Source of the DNA: Caulobacteraceae bacterium
GTDB lineage: Bacteria > Pseudomonadota > Alphaproteobacteria > Caulobacterales > Caulobacteraceae
DNA: 41,475 bases
Reading direction: 5' to 3'
Assembly (NCBI GenBank): GCA_025352165.1
Contig: JANXTX010000154.1
Span: 1 to 41,475 of the forward strand
A program made the translations under genes and the position numbers. A model generated the notes under the pieces. That model did not search any database, was not told where the DNA came from, and was given only the letters and a program-made list of their open reading frames with translations. Positions within the stretch are counted from its first letter, which is position 1. Every line of letters starts with the position of its first letter. This document shows, piece by piece, positions 1 to 8,175 of this stretch.

Positions 1-233
1 TTCCAGCAACCGCCGTGGATGAACACCACGACCGGCGCCGGTCCCTGGCGCTTTGGCAGCCACAGTTCGCCGAACTGGTCCGGCGCGGGACCGAATTCGA
101 TATGTAGGGTCGGTTTCGGTCGCGGGCGGGCGAGTATGTCGGCATACGACAATGGCGCGCTGACCGCCGGAGCAGCCGCGGACATGGCGATTGAGGCCGC
201 CACGGCGAGAAGAAGCGTTTTCGCGATTCGCAT
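1..233 (-). CDS. Secreted alpha/beta hydrolase, N-terminal part (runs off window)
   Basis: The reading frame starts at an ATG at 231-233 and runs leftwards out of the window, so only about 77 residues are visible. The first 26 residues form a Sec signal peptide (MRIAKTLLLAVAAS, then an Ala-rich stretch ending near AVSA). The visible end reads VVVFIHGGCW. The HGG(x)W pattern is the oxyanion-hole motif of hormone-sensitive-lipase and BD-FAE-like alpha/beta hydrolases, so a periplasmic or secreted esterase/peptidase-like hydrolase is likely. The catalytic Ser-Asp-His triad lies outside the window and substrate cannot be judged. The gene diverges from the YccF gene with an 89-base gap. Confidence 0.75.
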   Translation of the reverse strand, partial: MRIAKTLLLAVAASIAMSAAAPAVSAPLSYADILARPRPKPTLHIEFGPAPDQFGELWLPKRQGPAPVVVFIHGGCW

Positions 234-322
234 GATCTATTGTCTATCGAAAACGCCCCAATCCCCAAGCTGCGTGGGTCGTCTTGGCCTGATAGGATGA
301 GGGTCTGCTAAGGTGGAACACA

Positions 323-718
323 ATGACACTGCTGCTAAACATTCTCTGGTTCATTTTCGGCGGGTTTGCGGCCGGCCTCGCCTGGGTGCTTGTCGGCCTG
401 ATCCTGGCGATCACTATCGTTGGCTTGCCATGGGCCGGCGCCGCCTTCCGGATCGCCGGATTCACGTTCGCGCCGTTCGGGCGTCAGGTGATCGATCGTC
501 AGGCCATTACCGGCAGGGCCGATCTCGGTACCGGATCGCTTGGCTTTTTGCTGAACGTGATCTGGCTGCTGCTCGGCGGTTGGTACATTGCGCTGGTGCA
601 CATCGTGATCGGAGTCGCGCAATGCGTAACGATCATCGGCATTCCCTTTGGCTTGCAGCACTTTAAACTTGCGATCATCGCCTTGGCGCCGGTGGGCAAG
701 GCTGTCGTGCCGGTCTAA
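323..718 (+). CDS. yccF: YccF-family inner membrane protein
   Basis: A 131-residue membrane protein with the duplicated YccF (DUF307) pattern: two similar halves, each carrying a hydrophobic segment followed by a Gly-Ile/Leu-Pro turn (TIVGLPWAGAAFRIA near residue 31 and TIIGIPFGLQHFKLA near residue 99). Hydrophobic segments lie near residues 3-30, 66-90 and 95-125. The length fits the family (E. coli YccF is about 148 residues). The ATG at 323 is preceded by an AAGGTGG ribosome site six bases upstream. The molecular role of YccF is not established. It sits alone between the divergent hydrolase and the SDR operon. Confidence 0.85.
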   Translation: MTLLLNILWFIFGGFAAGLAWVLVGLILAITIVGLPWAGAAFRIAGFTFAPFGRQVIDRQAITGRADLGTGSLGFLLNVIWLLLGGWYIALVHIVIGVAQCVTIIGIPFGLQHFKLAIIALAPVGKAVVPV

Positions 719-771
719 GCAGACATGTGAAACGGTCCGGCGGAAGATCGGATCGAACAGGGAGAGAACCA

Positions 772-1611
772 ATGGGTAAGCTGGATGGCGCGGTAGTACT
801 CGTGACCGGTGCGGCGCGGAAACGCGGTCTGGGACGCGCTATCGCATTGCGGGCGGCCGCCGAGGGCGCCGATGTCGCGGTCTGTGGACTAAAGCGCGAC
901 CCCGCCAGCCGGCCCGAACACGAACAGGCCGAGGGGTGGGTCGGCGTTGATTCTCTGGCCGAAGAAATCCGCGGCATGGGCCGCCGCGCTCTGGCCGCGG
1001 ACTGTGACGTGACCAGTCGGGAGCAGATTGCCGACATGCTCGGACGGATCGCCGTGGACCTCGGGACCCTCTACGGGCTGGTGAACAATGCCGGCGTCGC
1101 AAGCGAAGCGGGCGCGGCCCCGATACTCGACATGGACGACGAAGTCTGGCGGCACACCATCGATGTGAACCTCACGGGCCTCTACCTGTGCTCGAAGCTG
1201 GGCGGCAAGGTGATGCTTGAGAGCGGCCGCGGCGGCTCGATCGTTAACATCTCGTCGCTGGCCGGCCGCTTCGGCATTCCCAACTACGGCGCATACTGCG
1301 CCAGCAAGTTCGGCGTGATCGGACTGACCCAACAGATGTCGGCGGAGCTGGCGCGAAGCGGCATCCGTGTAAACTGCGTCTGCCCAGGCTCGACCGACAC
1401 CGACATGATGGATGGCACCATGCGGCGCCAGGCCGTCCGCGGCGGCGCCACTTTTGAAGCGGTCAAGGCCAGCTATGCCCCGGGAATTCCGATTGGACGG
1501 CAGGGGCGTCCGGAAGAGCAGGCGGCCGCCACGGTCTTCCTTCTCGGGCCCGACGCTTCGTATATCACCGGTCAGACCCTCAACGTTGATGGCGGCGTGA
1601 GGATGGACTGA
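772..1611 (+). CDS. SDR family NAD(P)-dependent oxidoreductase
   Basis: A 279-residue classical short-chain dehydrogenase. The Rossmann cofactor motif is TGAARKRGLG near residues 10-19, NNAG follows near residue 104, and the catalytic Ser and Tyr-x-x-x-Lys are seen in NISSLAG and YCASK. The C-terminal half has the usual VNCVCPG and a final ITGQTLNVDGG. I chose the ATG at 772, behind a GGGAGAG site, over an in-frame GTG at 727 that would add 15 residues with no SDR character. It is the first gene of an operon with two TIM-barrel genes of the sugar phosphate isomerase/epimerase superfamily, which suggests oxidation or reduction of a polyol, sugar or related hydroxy compound. The substrate cannot be told from sequence. 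Confidence 0.88.
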   Translation: MGKLDGAVVLVTGAARKRGLGRAIALRAAAEGADVAVCGLKRDPASRPEHEQAEGWVGVDSLAEEIRGMGRRALAADCDVTSREQIADMLGRIAVDLGTLYGLVNNAGVASEAGAAPILDMDDEVWRHTIDVNLTGLYLCSKLGGKVMLESGRGGSIVNISSLAGRFGIPNYGAYCASKFGVIGLTQQMSAELARSGIRVNCVCPGSTDTDMMDGTMRRQAVRGGATFEAVKASYAPGIPIGRQGRPEEQAAATVFLLGPDASYITGQTLNVDGGVRMD

Positions 1612-1635
1612 CGAAGCCCAGCTGGAGGCGCGTCG

Positions 1636-2445
1636 ATGAATCCCCTTTCGCTACATCATCTGACGGTTCTGGATGCGACGCCGCTGGAACTGATCGATAT
1701 CGCGGCCGACACTGGCTGCGAACAGGTATGCGTATTTGTTCATTCCTCGGCTCCGGAGCTTAACTTTCCGGTTGTCGGGGAAGATGACATCGAGGTGACG
1801 CGACCACGTCTGCGGGCCAGGGGGATCGAGATTTACAATCTCGAATTCTACCCAATCGCACCCGAGGTGGATTTCGACACCTATGAGAGGACGCTTAGTG
1901 TCGGAGCGCGGCTGGGAGCCCGTCGGGCGACCGCGCATATCCACGATCCCGACGATGACCGGGCGCATGAGACCTTCTCGCGCTTCTGCCGGCTGGCCGG
2001 GCGGTATGACCTGCATGTCGGCCTCGAATTCACCGCCTTCGCGCGGGTCTCCAATCTTGCGTCGGCGGTCACCTTCATTCAGCAGGCGAACGAGCCTAAC
2101 GCGGCCGTCGCTGTCGATGTGCTGCACTTGATGCGCAATGGCGGCGACCCGGCTCAGCTCGCGGCCATCGATCCAGCCCTGATTGGTTACATGCAGATCT
2201 GCGATGGACCGCTTTCCGTTACACCCGAGGCGATGATCGGCGAGGCGGTCGGGGAGCGGGGAATCCCGGGGCAGGGCAGTTTCCCTCTCCAGGCGTATCT
2301 GAGATGCGCTCCTCCGGGCGTCACTATCGATGTCGAAGTCCCGCAATCGGCGGCGATGCACGCCGGGGTATCTCCTCTGGATCGGGCCCGCCGCGCAGTC
2401 GACGCCACCCGCGCGCTCATGCGCCTTGCCACGGAAAACACCTGA
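1636..2445 (+). CDS. Xylose isomerase-like TIM barrel (sugar phosphate isomerase/epimerase superfamily), copy 1
   Basis: A 269-residue protein of the AP-endonuclease-2/xylose-isomerase-like TIM barrel superfamily. Likely metal ligands fall in the usual order: Glu in GLEFTAFAR, Asp and His in VAVDVLHLMRNG, Asp in MQICDGPL and Glu in DVEVPQ. The start PLSLHHLTVLDATPLELIDIAA matches the family's first strand and helix pattern in which the residue group after the strand selects a substrate-binding loop. It lies 24 bases after the SDR gene and its stop overlaps the start of the next gene by one base (TGATG), so the three genes are probably cotranscribed. The superfamily includes epimerases, isomerases and dehydratases of sugars and inositols; the reaction here is not determined. 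Confidence 0.82.
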   Translation: MNPLSLHHLTVLDATPLELIDIAADTGCEQVCVFVHSSAPELNFPVVGEDDIEVTRPRLRARGIEIYNLEFYPIAPEVDFDTYERTLSVGARLGARRATAHIHDPDDDRAHETFSRFCRLAGRYDLHVGLEFTAFARVSNLASAVTFIQQANEPNAAVAVDVLHLMRNGGDPAQLAAIDPALIGYMQICDGPLSVTPEAMIGEAVGERGIPGQGSFPLQAYLRCAPPGVTIDVEVPQSAAMHAGVSPLDRARRAVDATRALMRLATENT

Positions 2446-3245
2446 TGGCTGAACACCTCATCTCACTGGCCGCCGGCGTGCTGCCGGAGTTCACACCTGT
2501 GCAGATGGCCGCCGCTGCAGCCGACTCCGGCTTCCGGTCGGTCGGAATCTGGGTCGATGTCGAGACCTGGAACCCGGGCGTGACGAAAGAGGTTCGCCGC
2601 ATTGTCGCGGATGCCGGTCTGATCGTGCTCGACGCCGAGGTTATCTGGATCCAGCCCGGACCTCTCGACCCGGCCCATCTTAAGATCGTCGACATCGGCG
2701 CGGAAATCGGCGCCCGGAACCTCCTGGTTGTCAGTTCCGATCCTGACCTGGACGCAACGGCGGCCAAGCTCGCCGCTCTGGTCGACCACGCCGATCCATC
2801 GGGCATCCGCGTCTCGCTCGAGTTCGGCGCTTTCACGGAGATCAAGAGCCTGGGAATGGCGCTCGATGTGCTTGAGCGTTGCGGTCGACCGGATGCCGGC
2901 CTGCTGATCGACCCCCTGCACCTGTCGCGCACGGGCGGCGTTCCCGCCGATCTGGCCACCGTGCCGCGGAACCGTTTTCCCTACGCCCAGTTCTGCGATG
3001 CGACCGCGACCGGGCCCAGCGTCTCCGACCTGAAAGCGATCATCGACGAGGCCGTCGACGGACGTCTGCTGCCGGGCGAAGGAGCGCTGCCGTTAGGCGA
3101 TCTCCTGAAGGTGCTGCCGACAGGCATTCCGCTTAGTATCGAACTGCGATCGAAGGCATTGCGTGACGGATGGCCGGACCCCGCTGACCGGGCGCGCAGA
3201 TTGCGCGAGGCGACCGAAGCCTGCCTCGACGCTCTGCTGGCCTGA
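2445..3245 (+). CDS. Xylose isomerase-like TIM barrel (sugar phosphate isomerase/epimerase superfamily), copy 2
   Basis: A 266-residue paralogue of the preceding gene. The same metal-site series appears in the same order: SLEFGAFTEIKS, LLIDPLHLSRTGG, YAQFCDAT and LSIELRSK. The ATG at 2445 shares its A with the stop of copy 1, indicating translational coupling. A longer in-frame reading from 2304 would overlap copy 1 by 140 bases and has no family character. The two barrels share the diagnostic blocks but are diverged elsewhere, so they may be subunits of one heteromeric enzyme or act in sequence on related substrates. The gene ends 7 bases before the convergent alcohol dehydrogenase gene. Confidence 0.82.
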   Translation: MAEHLISLAAGVLPEFTPVQMAAAAADSGFRSVGIWVDVETWNPGVTKEVRRIVADAGLIVLDAEVIWIQPGPLDPAHLKIVDIGAEIGARNLLVVSSDPDLDATAAKLAALVDHADPSGIRVSLEFGAFTEIKSLGMALDVLERCGRPDAGLLIDPLHLSRTGGVPADLATVPRNRFPYAQFCDATATGPSVSDLKAIIDEAVDGRLLPGEGALPLGDLLKVLPTGIPLSIELRSKALRDGWPDPADRARRLREATEACLDALLA

Positions 3246-3252
3246 CCGGGAG

Positions 3253-5358
3253 CTATTTGCCCCCGGCGTGGGCCTCGGCGTAGCCATCGTTGGCCTCGCT
3301 GATCACATAATTCCGGATCAGTTCGGCGTCGGTGTCCTTGAGCACCGAGGCGAAGCTCACCATGCCTCGCGTCTGGTGCGAGCCACCAAGCACCACCTCC
3401 TTGAAGGCGGCGGCGTCGGTGAGCTCAGGGGTCTTGCGCAGATCGGGAAGCACGCCGCCGCTGATGGCGTTGTAGCCATGGCAAACGAGGCAATAGTGGT
3501 TGTACTTCGCGTGGCCGGCCGCAAGCACCTCAGGCGTCGCGGTGCTGGGCGGCGGTTTGGGGAAGCCCACAGGGGTCAGCTTCGGCCTTGGCAGCGTGGC
3601 TGTTCCGCCGAGCTTGTAGACGACGATGCGACCATTGTCGGGCGATCCCAGGACTGGAACGGCGAAGCCGGCGTCAAGATAGAAGACTGAACCGAACCCG
3701 GCGCCAACGGCGACATACTGCTCTCCATCCACCGTGTAGGTCATCGGACCCGCGAGCGTCGATGTATAGGTATCGGAGCTCCACAATGGCTTGCCGGTCG
3801 TCGCGTCATAGGCGTTGAAGTGGCCGTCGGCCGTTCCCTGGAACACCAGATTGCCGCCGGTCGCCATCGTACCGCCATTCCACGGTCCATTGTGGACCGC
3901 TCGCCAGGCCTCTTTCTGGTTGACGGGATCCCAGGCGATCAGCTCGCCGCGGAACGAGTTCTTCATCGCCGCGCGCGCCTTCGGATCGGCGGGCAGCGAA
4001 TTCAGCGTTGTATCGGTCGCCGTATTCCATTGGCCTTCCACGTAGCCGAAATTGTTGTCGGTTCCGTAGGCCCCGGGAACTTCCTGAGCCGGCAGATAGA
4101 CGAGCCCGGTCTTTGGACTGAACGACATCGGATGCCAGTTGTGGCCGCCGAACGCGGACGGGAACAGGACTGCCGCACCTTTTGCATAGTGATCGTCACC
4201 GATCTCGATCGGTCGGCCGGTGGTCGGATCGACGCCCTTCGCCCAGGTCACCGGAACATAGTTCTTCGCCGAGATCAGCTTTCCGGACGCCCTGTCGAGC
4301 ACGTAGAAGAAGCCGTTTTTGGATGCCTGCATGATCACCTTGCGCGGCGCGCCGTCGATCGTGAGGTCCGCCTGGGTAAGCGTCTGGGTCGAGTCATAGT
4401 CCCAGCTGTCTCCGGGGGTTGTCTGATAGTGCCATTTATATTCGCCGGTATCAGCGTCGACCGCGACGATCGATGAGGCGAAGAGGTTGTCGCCACCCTT
4501 CGGCGAGCGGGCCTTCTGGTCCCATGGCACGCCATTGCCCGTGCCGAAAAAGACCAGGTTGGTCTCGGGATCAAACGACATCGAGTCCCAGACGGTGGCG
4601 CCGCCGCCGTATTTCCACCACTCGCCGGACCAGGTTTTCGCGGCCATCTCCATGGCCTTGTTCTCGAACGGCTTCGAGGGATCTCCCGGCACGGTGTAGA
4701 ACCGCCAGACCTGCTTGCCGCTGTCGGCGTCGTATGCCGAGATATATCCGCGGACACCGTACTCGGAGCCAGAGTTGCCGATGATTACCTTACCCTTCAC
4801 GACCCGAGGGGCCATGGTGATCGTGTAGGCCTTGTTCTGATCAACAGTCACCGTGCTCCAGATGACATGGCCGTCCTTTGCGTCCAACGCGATAAGGCGG
4901 CCATCCAGCGCGGCTACATACACACGACCCTTCCAGACCGCGACGCCGCGATTGACCACATCGCAGCAAGCGTGGAAGCCGACCTGCCTGGACACCTGCG
5001 GATCATATTTCCACTTCAGTTCGCCGGTCTTGGCGTCAAGGGCATAGACAAGCGACCATGCGCTGGTGACGTACATGACGCCGTCGACGACGATCGGCGT
5101 GGTTTCTACACCGCGATTGGTGGAAAGCTCGAAACTCCAGGCAAGGCCCAGGTTGCCGACATTTGAGGTATCGATCTTATCGAGAGGGCTATAGCGTTGT
5201 TCGCTGTAGGTGCGCCCGTGACTCATCCAGTTTCCTGGTTCCTTGTCGGCCGCCGCCATTCGCGACGAATCGACGTCGGCCGGTCCTCTGCCTGGCTGAC
5301 AACCAGATACTGCCACTGAAATGAAAATCGCCGCCAATGCGGCTAGGCCTCGACGCAT
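3253..5358 (-). CDS. PQQ-dependent alcohol dehydrogenase with C-terminal cytochrome c (quinohaemoprotein type), predicted lipoprotein
   Basis: A 701-residue quinohaemoprotein alcohol dehydrogenase. The N-terminus is a lipoprotein signal peptide with a lipobox VSGC at residues 17-20. The eight-bladed propeller shows the PQQ site landmarks of this family: the vicinal disulphide Cys pair in HACCDVV, the calcium-ligand Glu in SGSEYGVRG, the Asn in FGTGNGVPWD and the catalytic Asp in SWDYDSTQT. The C-terminal domain has one haem c motif, CLVCH, with GMVSF as likely Met ligand. It should oxidise primary alcohols in the periplasm and pass electrons to its own haem. The ATG at 5358 has GGAGGAG upstream; a TTG one codon earlier is too close to that site. 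No PQQ synthesis genes lie in the window. Confidence 0.93.
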   Translation of the reverse strand: MRRGLAALAAIFISVAVSGCQPGRGPADVDSSRMAAADKEPGNWMSHGRTYSEQRYSPLDKIDTSNVGNLGLAWSFELSTNRGVETTPIVVDGVMYVTSAWSLVYALDAKTGELKWKYDPQVSRQVGFHACCDVVNRGVAVWKGRVYVAALDGRLIALDAKDGHVIWSTVTVDQNKAYTITMAPRVVKGKVIIGNSGSEYGVRGYISAYDADSGKQVWRFYTVPGDPSKPFENKAMEMAAKTWSGEWWKYGGGATVWDSMSFDPETNLVFFGTGNGVPWDQKARSPKGGDNLFASSIVAVDADTGEYKWHYQTTPGDSWDYDSTQTLTQADLTIDGAPRKVIMQASKNGFFYVLDRASGKLISAKNYVPVTWAKGVDPTTGRPIEIGDDHYAKGAAVLFPSAFGGHNWHPMSFSPKTGLVYLPAQEVPGAYGTDNNFGYVEGQWNTATDTTLNSLPADPKARAAMKNSFRGELIAWDPVNQKEAWRAVHNGPWNGGTMATGGNLVFQGTADGHFNAYDATTGKPLWSSDTYTSTLAGPMTYTVDGEQYVAVGAGFGSVFYLDAGFAVPVLGSPDNGRIVVYKLGGTATLPRPKLTPVGFPKPPPSTATPEVLAAGHAKYNHYCLVCHGYNAISGGVLPDLRKTPELTDAAAFKEVVLGGSHQTRGMVSFASVLKDTDAELIRNYVISEANDGYAEAHAGGK

Positions 5359-5527
5359 CAAAGCTCCTCCCCGGCCCCGTCGCTTGACTGCGATTTTGGG
5401 CGCGGACGCGCACCTTAGCCAAGTGGGGAAGTTTGTCGATCGCCCAAAATCGCCACCATCGACATTGAGCGGACCGTTGGAGCGGGACCACGAAAGTGAT
5501 CTGGTCTGTAGTATTCAGAGACACCAC

Positions 5528-5555
5528 AACCCGCCATGAACAATCATGGCGGGTT
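5528..5555 (-). terminator. Perfect 12-bp hairpin, possible terminator of the small secreted protein gene
   Basis: AACCCGCCATGA at 5528-5539 and TCATGGCGGGTT at 5544-5555 are exact inverted repeats with a four-base loop. The hairpin lies about 70 bases after the stop of the minus-strand gene ending at 5628, and upstream of the next minus-strand gene. No T tract follows it on either strand, so it may be a Rho-dependent stop, an mRNA-end stabiliser or a REP-like element rather than a classical terminator. Confidence 0.4.
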
Positions 5556-5627
5556 ATTGGTATTCCGGTGACACGCCAGCCCGACTTACGCTCTGCGAAG
5601 CCGGGTTGGTGCTAAATCGCGGAAGGT

Positions 5628-5891
5628 CTACTTCGAGGCGGCCGGGGCCGGCGCGGCTTCAGCGGCCTTTTCAGCCTTCTTGTGGCCCTTGTGGTGCTTC
5701 GCGGCATGCTTCGCGTGATGCTTGCCCTTGGCGCTCGCCATCGGCTTCGCGGCTTCCGGCGGGTTGGGGATCGGCTGCATGGTCACGGCCGGGCCTGGGG
5801 GAGACGAGCTGGCGTCCGTCTGGGCGAAAGCTGCGCCTGCGGCGATGACCGACATGGTCAGGGTCGCGACGGCTAGGGTTGAAAGCTTCAT
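5628..5891 (-). CDS. Small secreted Lys/His/Ala-rich protein
   Basis: An 87-residue protein with a clear Sec signal peptide (residues 1-23, ending AGAAFA before QTDASS). The mature part has a Pro-rich stretch and then a very basic core, KGKHHAKHAAKHHKGHKKAE, followed by an Ala/Pro tail. About eight His and a dozen Lys fall in the mature chain, so it could bind metal, polyanions or cell-wall material, but no family is recognised. The ATG at 5889-5891 follows an AAGGGGG site; a longer upstream reading lacks a signal peptide. Small His/Lys-rich periplasmic proteins are common in alphaproteobacteria. It is divergent from the MgtC-like gene. Confidence 0.7.
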   Translation of the reverse strand: MKLSTLAVATLTMSVIAAGAAFAQTDASSSPPGPAVTMQPIPNPPEAAKPMASAKGKHHAKHAAKHHKGHKKAEKAAEAAPAPAASK

Positions 5892-6043
5892 CGTTAGGGC
5901 CCCCTTTGGGTTCGAATGGATAATTGTGTCATAAGGCCAATGGCCCGAATCTGAAACACTGAAATCGTCACGTGGTTGCATCAGTACCTGTGCGGATGAT
6001 CGATCTTTGCTTAACGCGGCGGATAGGTCACACTCCGTGCCAA

Positions 6044-6727
6044 ATGTATGACGTTTATATCCGAGTCGCTATCAATCTGGCTGCGGCGTGGGCCGCTGGC
6101 AGCCTGATTGGCGCCGAACGGACCTACAACGGACGCGCGGCGGGATTTCGCACACACGCTCTCGTCGGATTGGCCGCGGCGGCCGCCATGACAACCGCAA
6201 TGAATGCGCCGCTACTCAACATGAGCGGCTTCCCGCTCGGTGATGCGACGCGTGTGACCCAGGGCGTGATGACGGGCGTCGGCTTTCTTGGCGCTGGAGT
6301 CATCTTCAAGGAGGGGGTCAGTGTTCAGGGACTGACGACCGCGGCCTGCATATGGACCACTGCGGCGGTCGGCCTGCTCTTCGGGGCCGGCCTGTTCATT
6401 CCGGGCCTGCTGGTTACGCTGGCTGTTCTGACGACCCTGATCGGGTTCAGGGCATTGGAAGCCGCTCTGCCAGGTCCCATCTACGTCCTGGCGACCTTCA
6501 GGTTCGATGCAAGGTCAGCGCCAAGCGAAGAGCATCTTGTTCAGTTGCTGGATCCATCACGGGTCCGGATGTTCGATATCAGCACATCGCTCACCGAGCG
6601 CGGAGAGATATTCGAATATCGTGGCAACCTGAGGATCAGACGACTGCACAAGCTTTCGGAACTGACCGATAGTGTGCGGAACCTAACCGGCCTGATCGAG
6701 TTCAATTTCTCACGTATCGGGAAATAG
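6044..6727 (+). CDS. MgtC/SapB family membrane protein
   Basis: A 227-residue MgtC/SapB protein. The family signature is clear: GAERTYNGRAAGFRTHALVG near residues 21-40, then TGVGFLGAGVIFKEG and VQGLTTAACIWTTAAVGL. Four to five membrane segments fill the first 140 residues, and a soluble domain follows (residues about 145-227) like the ACT-like tail of MgtC. MgtC proteins are linked to growth at low magnesium and, in pathogens, to control of the F1Fo ATPase; this does not prove the role here. Start chosen at ATG 6044 (MYDVYIRVAINL), because the longer reading from 5972 adds residues without membrane or family character. A CorA gene lies 2.5 kb away. Confidence 0.88.
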   Translation: MYDVYIRVAINLAAAWAAGSLIGAERTYNGRAAGFRTHALVGLAAAAAMTTAMNAPLLNMSGFPLGDATRVTQGVMTGVGFLGAGVIFKEGVSVQGLTTAACIWTTAAVGLLFGAGLFIPGLLVTLAVLTTLIGFRALEAALPGPIYVLATFRFDARSAPSEEHLVQLLDPSRVRMFDISTSLTERGEIFEYRGNLRIRRLHKLSELTDSVRNLTGLIEFNFSRIGK

Positions 6728-6735
6728 TTGCCTGA

Positions 6736-8079
6736 TTAGTCCGCGTCGGCACGGAACCTGGCGGTCTGATCCAGCTTGGCCCAGCTACGAACATATGCAT
6801 TCCACACGCGAGGTCCCCCAACACCGCGCTGAAGCCCGTCGCGCCAGCGCAATTCCGCCGCGTCCGCTTCGCTCCAGCATTTATCAACCGCGATTTGCAT
6901 GCGTTCCGGCGCGTCGCCCCGGCGCCGGACCCCGTCCATCCGTTCCATGAAGGCGCGTTCCAGGGCGTCGCGTTCAGGTGCAATCGACTGGATGACGGCC
7001 GGGAAGTCCGTCAATGCTTTTCGATGCAGTCGTTCGTGCCGCCACCATCGCGAGTTCGAATCGTACTGGTCCGAAGGCGTGGGCCCCTGTCCGGGGAGTT
7101 CCGTTTCGAAAAGGAAGGGTTTGAAGACACTCAGACAGGGCGCGGCGCTGGCAGTCACCCAATGTATCGCGGAGTGCTCGCCAAGCTGGCTGACCATGGA
7201 ACCGACTGTCTGACTTCGGCGGGAACCGACCGCCGCGTGCATGCATATAGTTCGGCCCAGCGCGTTCGAAGGCGACCACGTTCCTTGTTCGTCGTCGTCA
7301 GCGTGGTCGCGAAGGAACCCCATCATATCGGTGGCGCCCAGTCGACCGGATCGCTCCCCGAGCAGGCGCCCGCCTCGCGCGCACCGGCTTCGCCCTTGTG
7401 AGATGAGGTCCCGCTGGCGGTCGATCAGTCGAGCGGTAAAGTCGAAACGTCCGTTCTCGTCCAGCCAACGTTGTCCCGTAGCGTAGAGGGATAGCGAGTC
7501 GGAGATGTTTTGGTAGTTGTCGCCAATGCTCAGCGCATTGGACAATGCGCGGGTCTTTTTTACCGACTCAACCGCCCACCATTTGCCAACGGTTTCGAGC
7601 ACATAGGCGTCGACCGCGTCGGCAATGATAAAGCTGTTGTGGTAGTAAAACCGGCTGAGGTGTCCGCAATCGCCGCCCTGACCGTGGCGTTCCAGCAGGC
7701 CTGTTATGACATCGACCGCGGACTGCGCCGTCGTCGCGCGCTCCAGCCCCAGACGCACCAGATCCATACCGGTCAGGGCTCGGCGACGCGGAGCCGGGCG
7801 ATTCGAATGCACCGCCTCATTGCCAATGACGACGCCATGTTCATTCGCACCCATCTCCGCGCCCCACATCCAGAAGGGACGGCTCAACAGGCAGGCGTGG
7901 CTGCGGTCGACCTGTGGAATAGCGATGTAGGTAAGCTGAACCGGTTCACCGGCGGTGTGATCGGCGGCGGGCGTGAATTGAACAAACTGGGCCTCGTTGC
8001 GTTCCCGGTCGCTGTTCTTCGCGAACAGCATTTCGCCGGCTTGGGTGGTCGATGGCCGCGCCACCAGTGTATCGCACAT
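6736..8079 (-). CDS. C69 family dipeptidase-like N-terminal nucleophile hydrolase
   Basis: A 447-residue protein starting MCDTLVARPS, with Cys2 directly after the initiator Met. This is the hallmark of C69/U34 peptidases, in which Cys2 becomes the N-terminal nucleophile. FAKNSDRERNEAQ follows at residues 19-31, where the family usually has a conserved K-N-(S)D-R. The block GANEHGVVIGNEAV is also typical of the family. It has no signal peptide, so it should act in the cytosol, cleaving dipeptides or amides. It lies convergent with the MgtC-like gene (9-base gap) and divergent from the cysteine-synthase gene. Confidence 0.85.
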   Translation of the reverse strand: MCDTLVARPSTTQAGEMLFAKNSDRERNEAQFVQFTPAADHTAGEPVQLTYIAIPQVDRSHACLLSRPFWMWGAEMGANEHGVVIGNEAVHSNRPAPRRRALTGMDLVRLGLERATTAQSAVDVITGLLERHGQGGDCGHLSRFYYHNSFIIADAVDAYVLETVGKWWAVESVKKTRALSNALSIGDNYQNISDSLSLYATGQRWLDENGRFDFTARLIDRQRDLISQGRSRCARGGRLLGERSGRLGATDMMGFLRDHADDDEQGTWSPSNALGRTICMHAAVGSRRSQTVGSMVSQLGEHSAIHWVTASAAPCLSVFKPFLFETELPGQGPTPSDQYDSNSRWWRHERLHRKALTDFPAVIQSIAPERDALERAFMERMDGVRRRGDAPERMQIAVDKCWSEADAAELRWRDGLQRGVGGPRVWNAYVRSWAKLDQTARFRADAD

Positions 8080-8165
8080 CAGATTTCCTCAAACCGCCAG
8101 CAGTGGATTTTCGATTGCGTGCTGTCGTGATCGACGGTCTTGTTACGACATCAGATTTCAAACCC
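8076..8165. repeat. Short direct repeat flanking the divergent start region
   Basis: ACATCAGATTTC occurs at 8076-8087 and again at 8148-8159, 72 bases apart. Both copies continue into AAACC, with a three-base insertion in the first. The first copy overlaps the start codon of the minus-strand peptidase gene and the second lies just before the cysteine synthase ribosome site. It may be a small duplication or a repeated regulator site in the 96-base divergent promoter region. Confidence 0.3.
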
Positions 8166-8175
8166 GAGGAAGACC

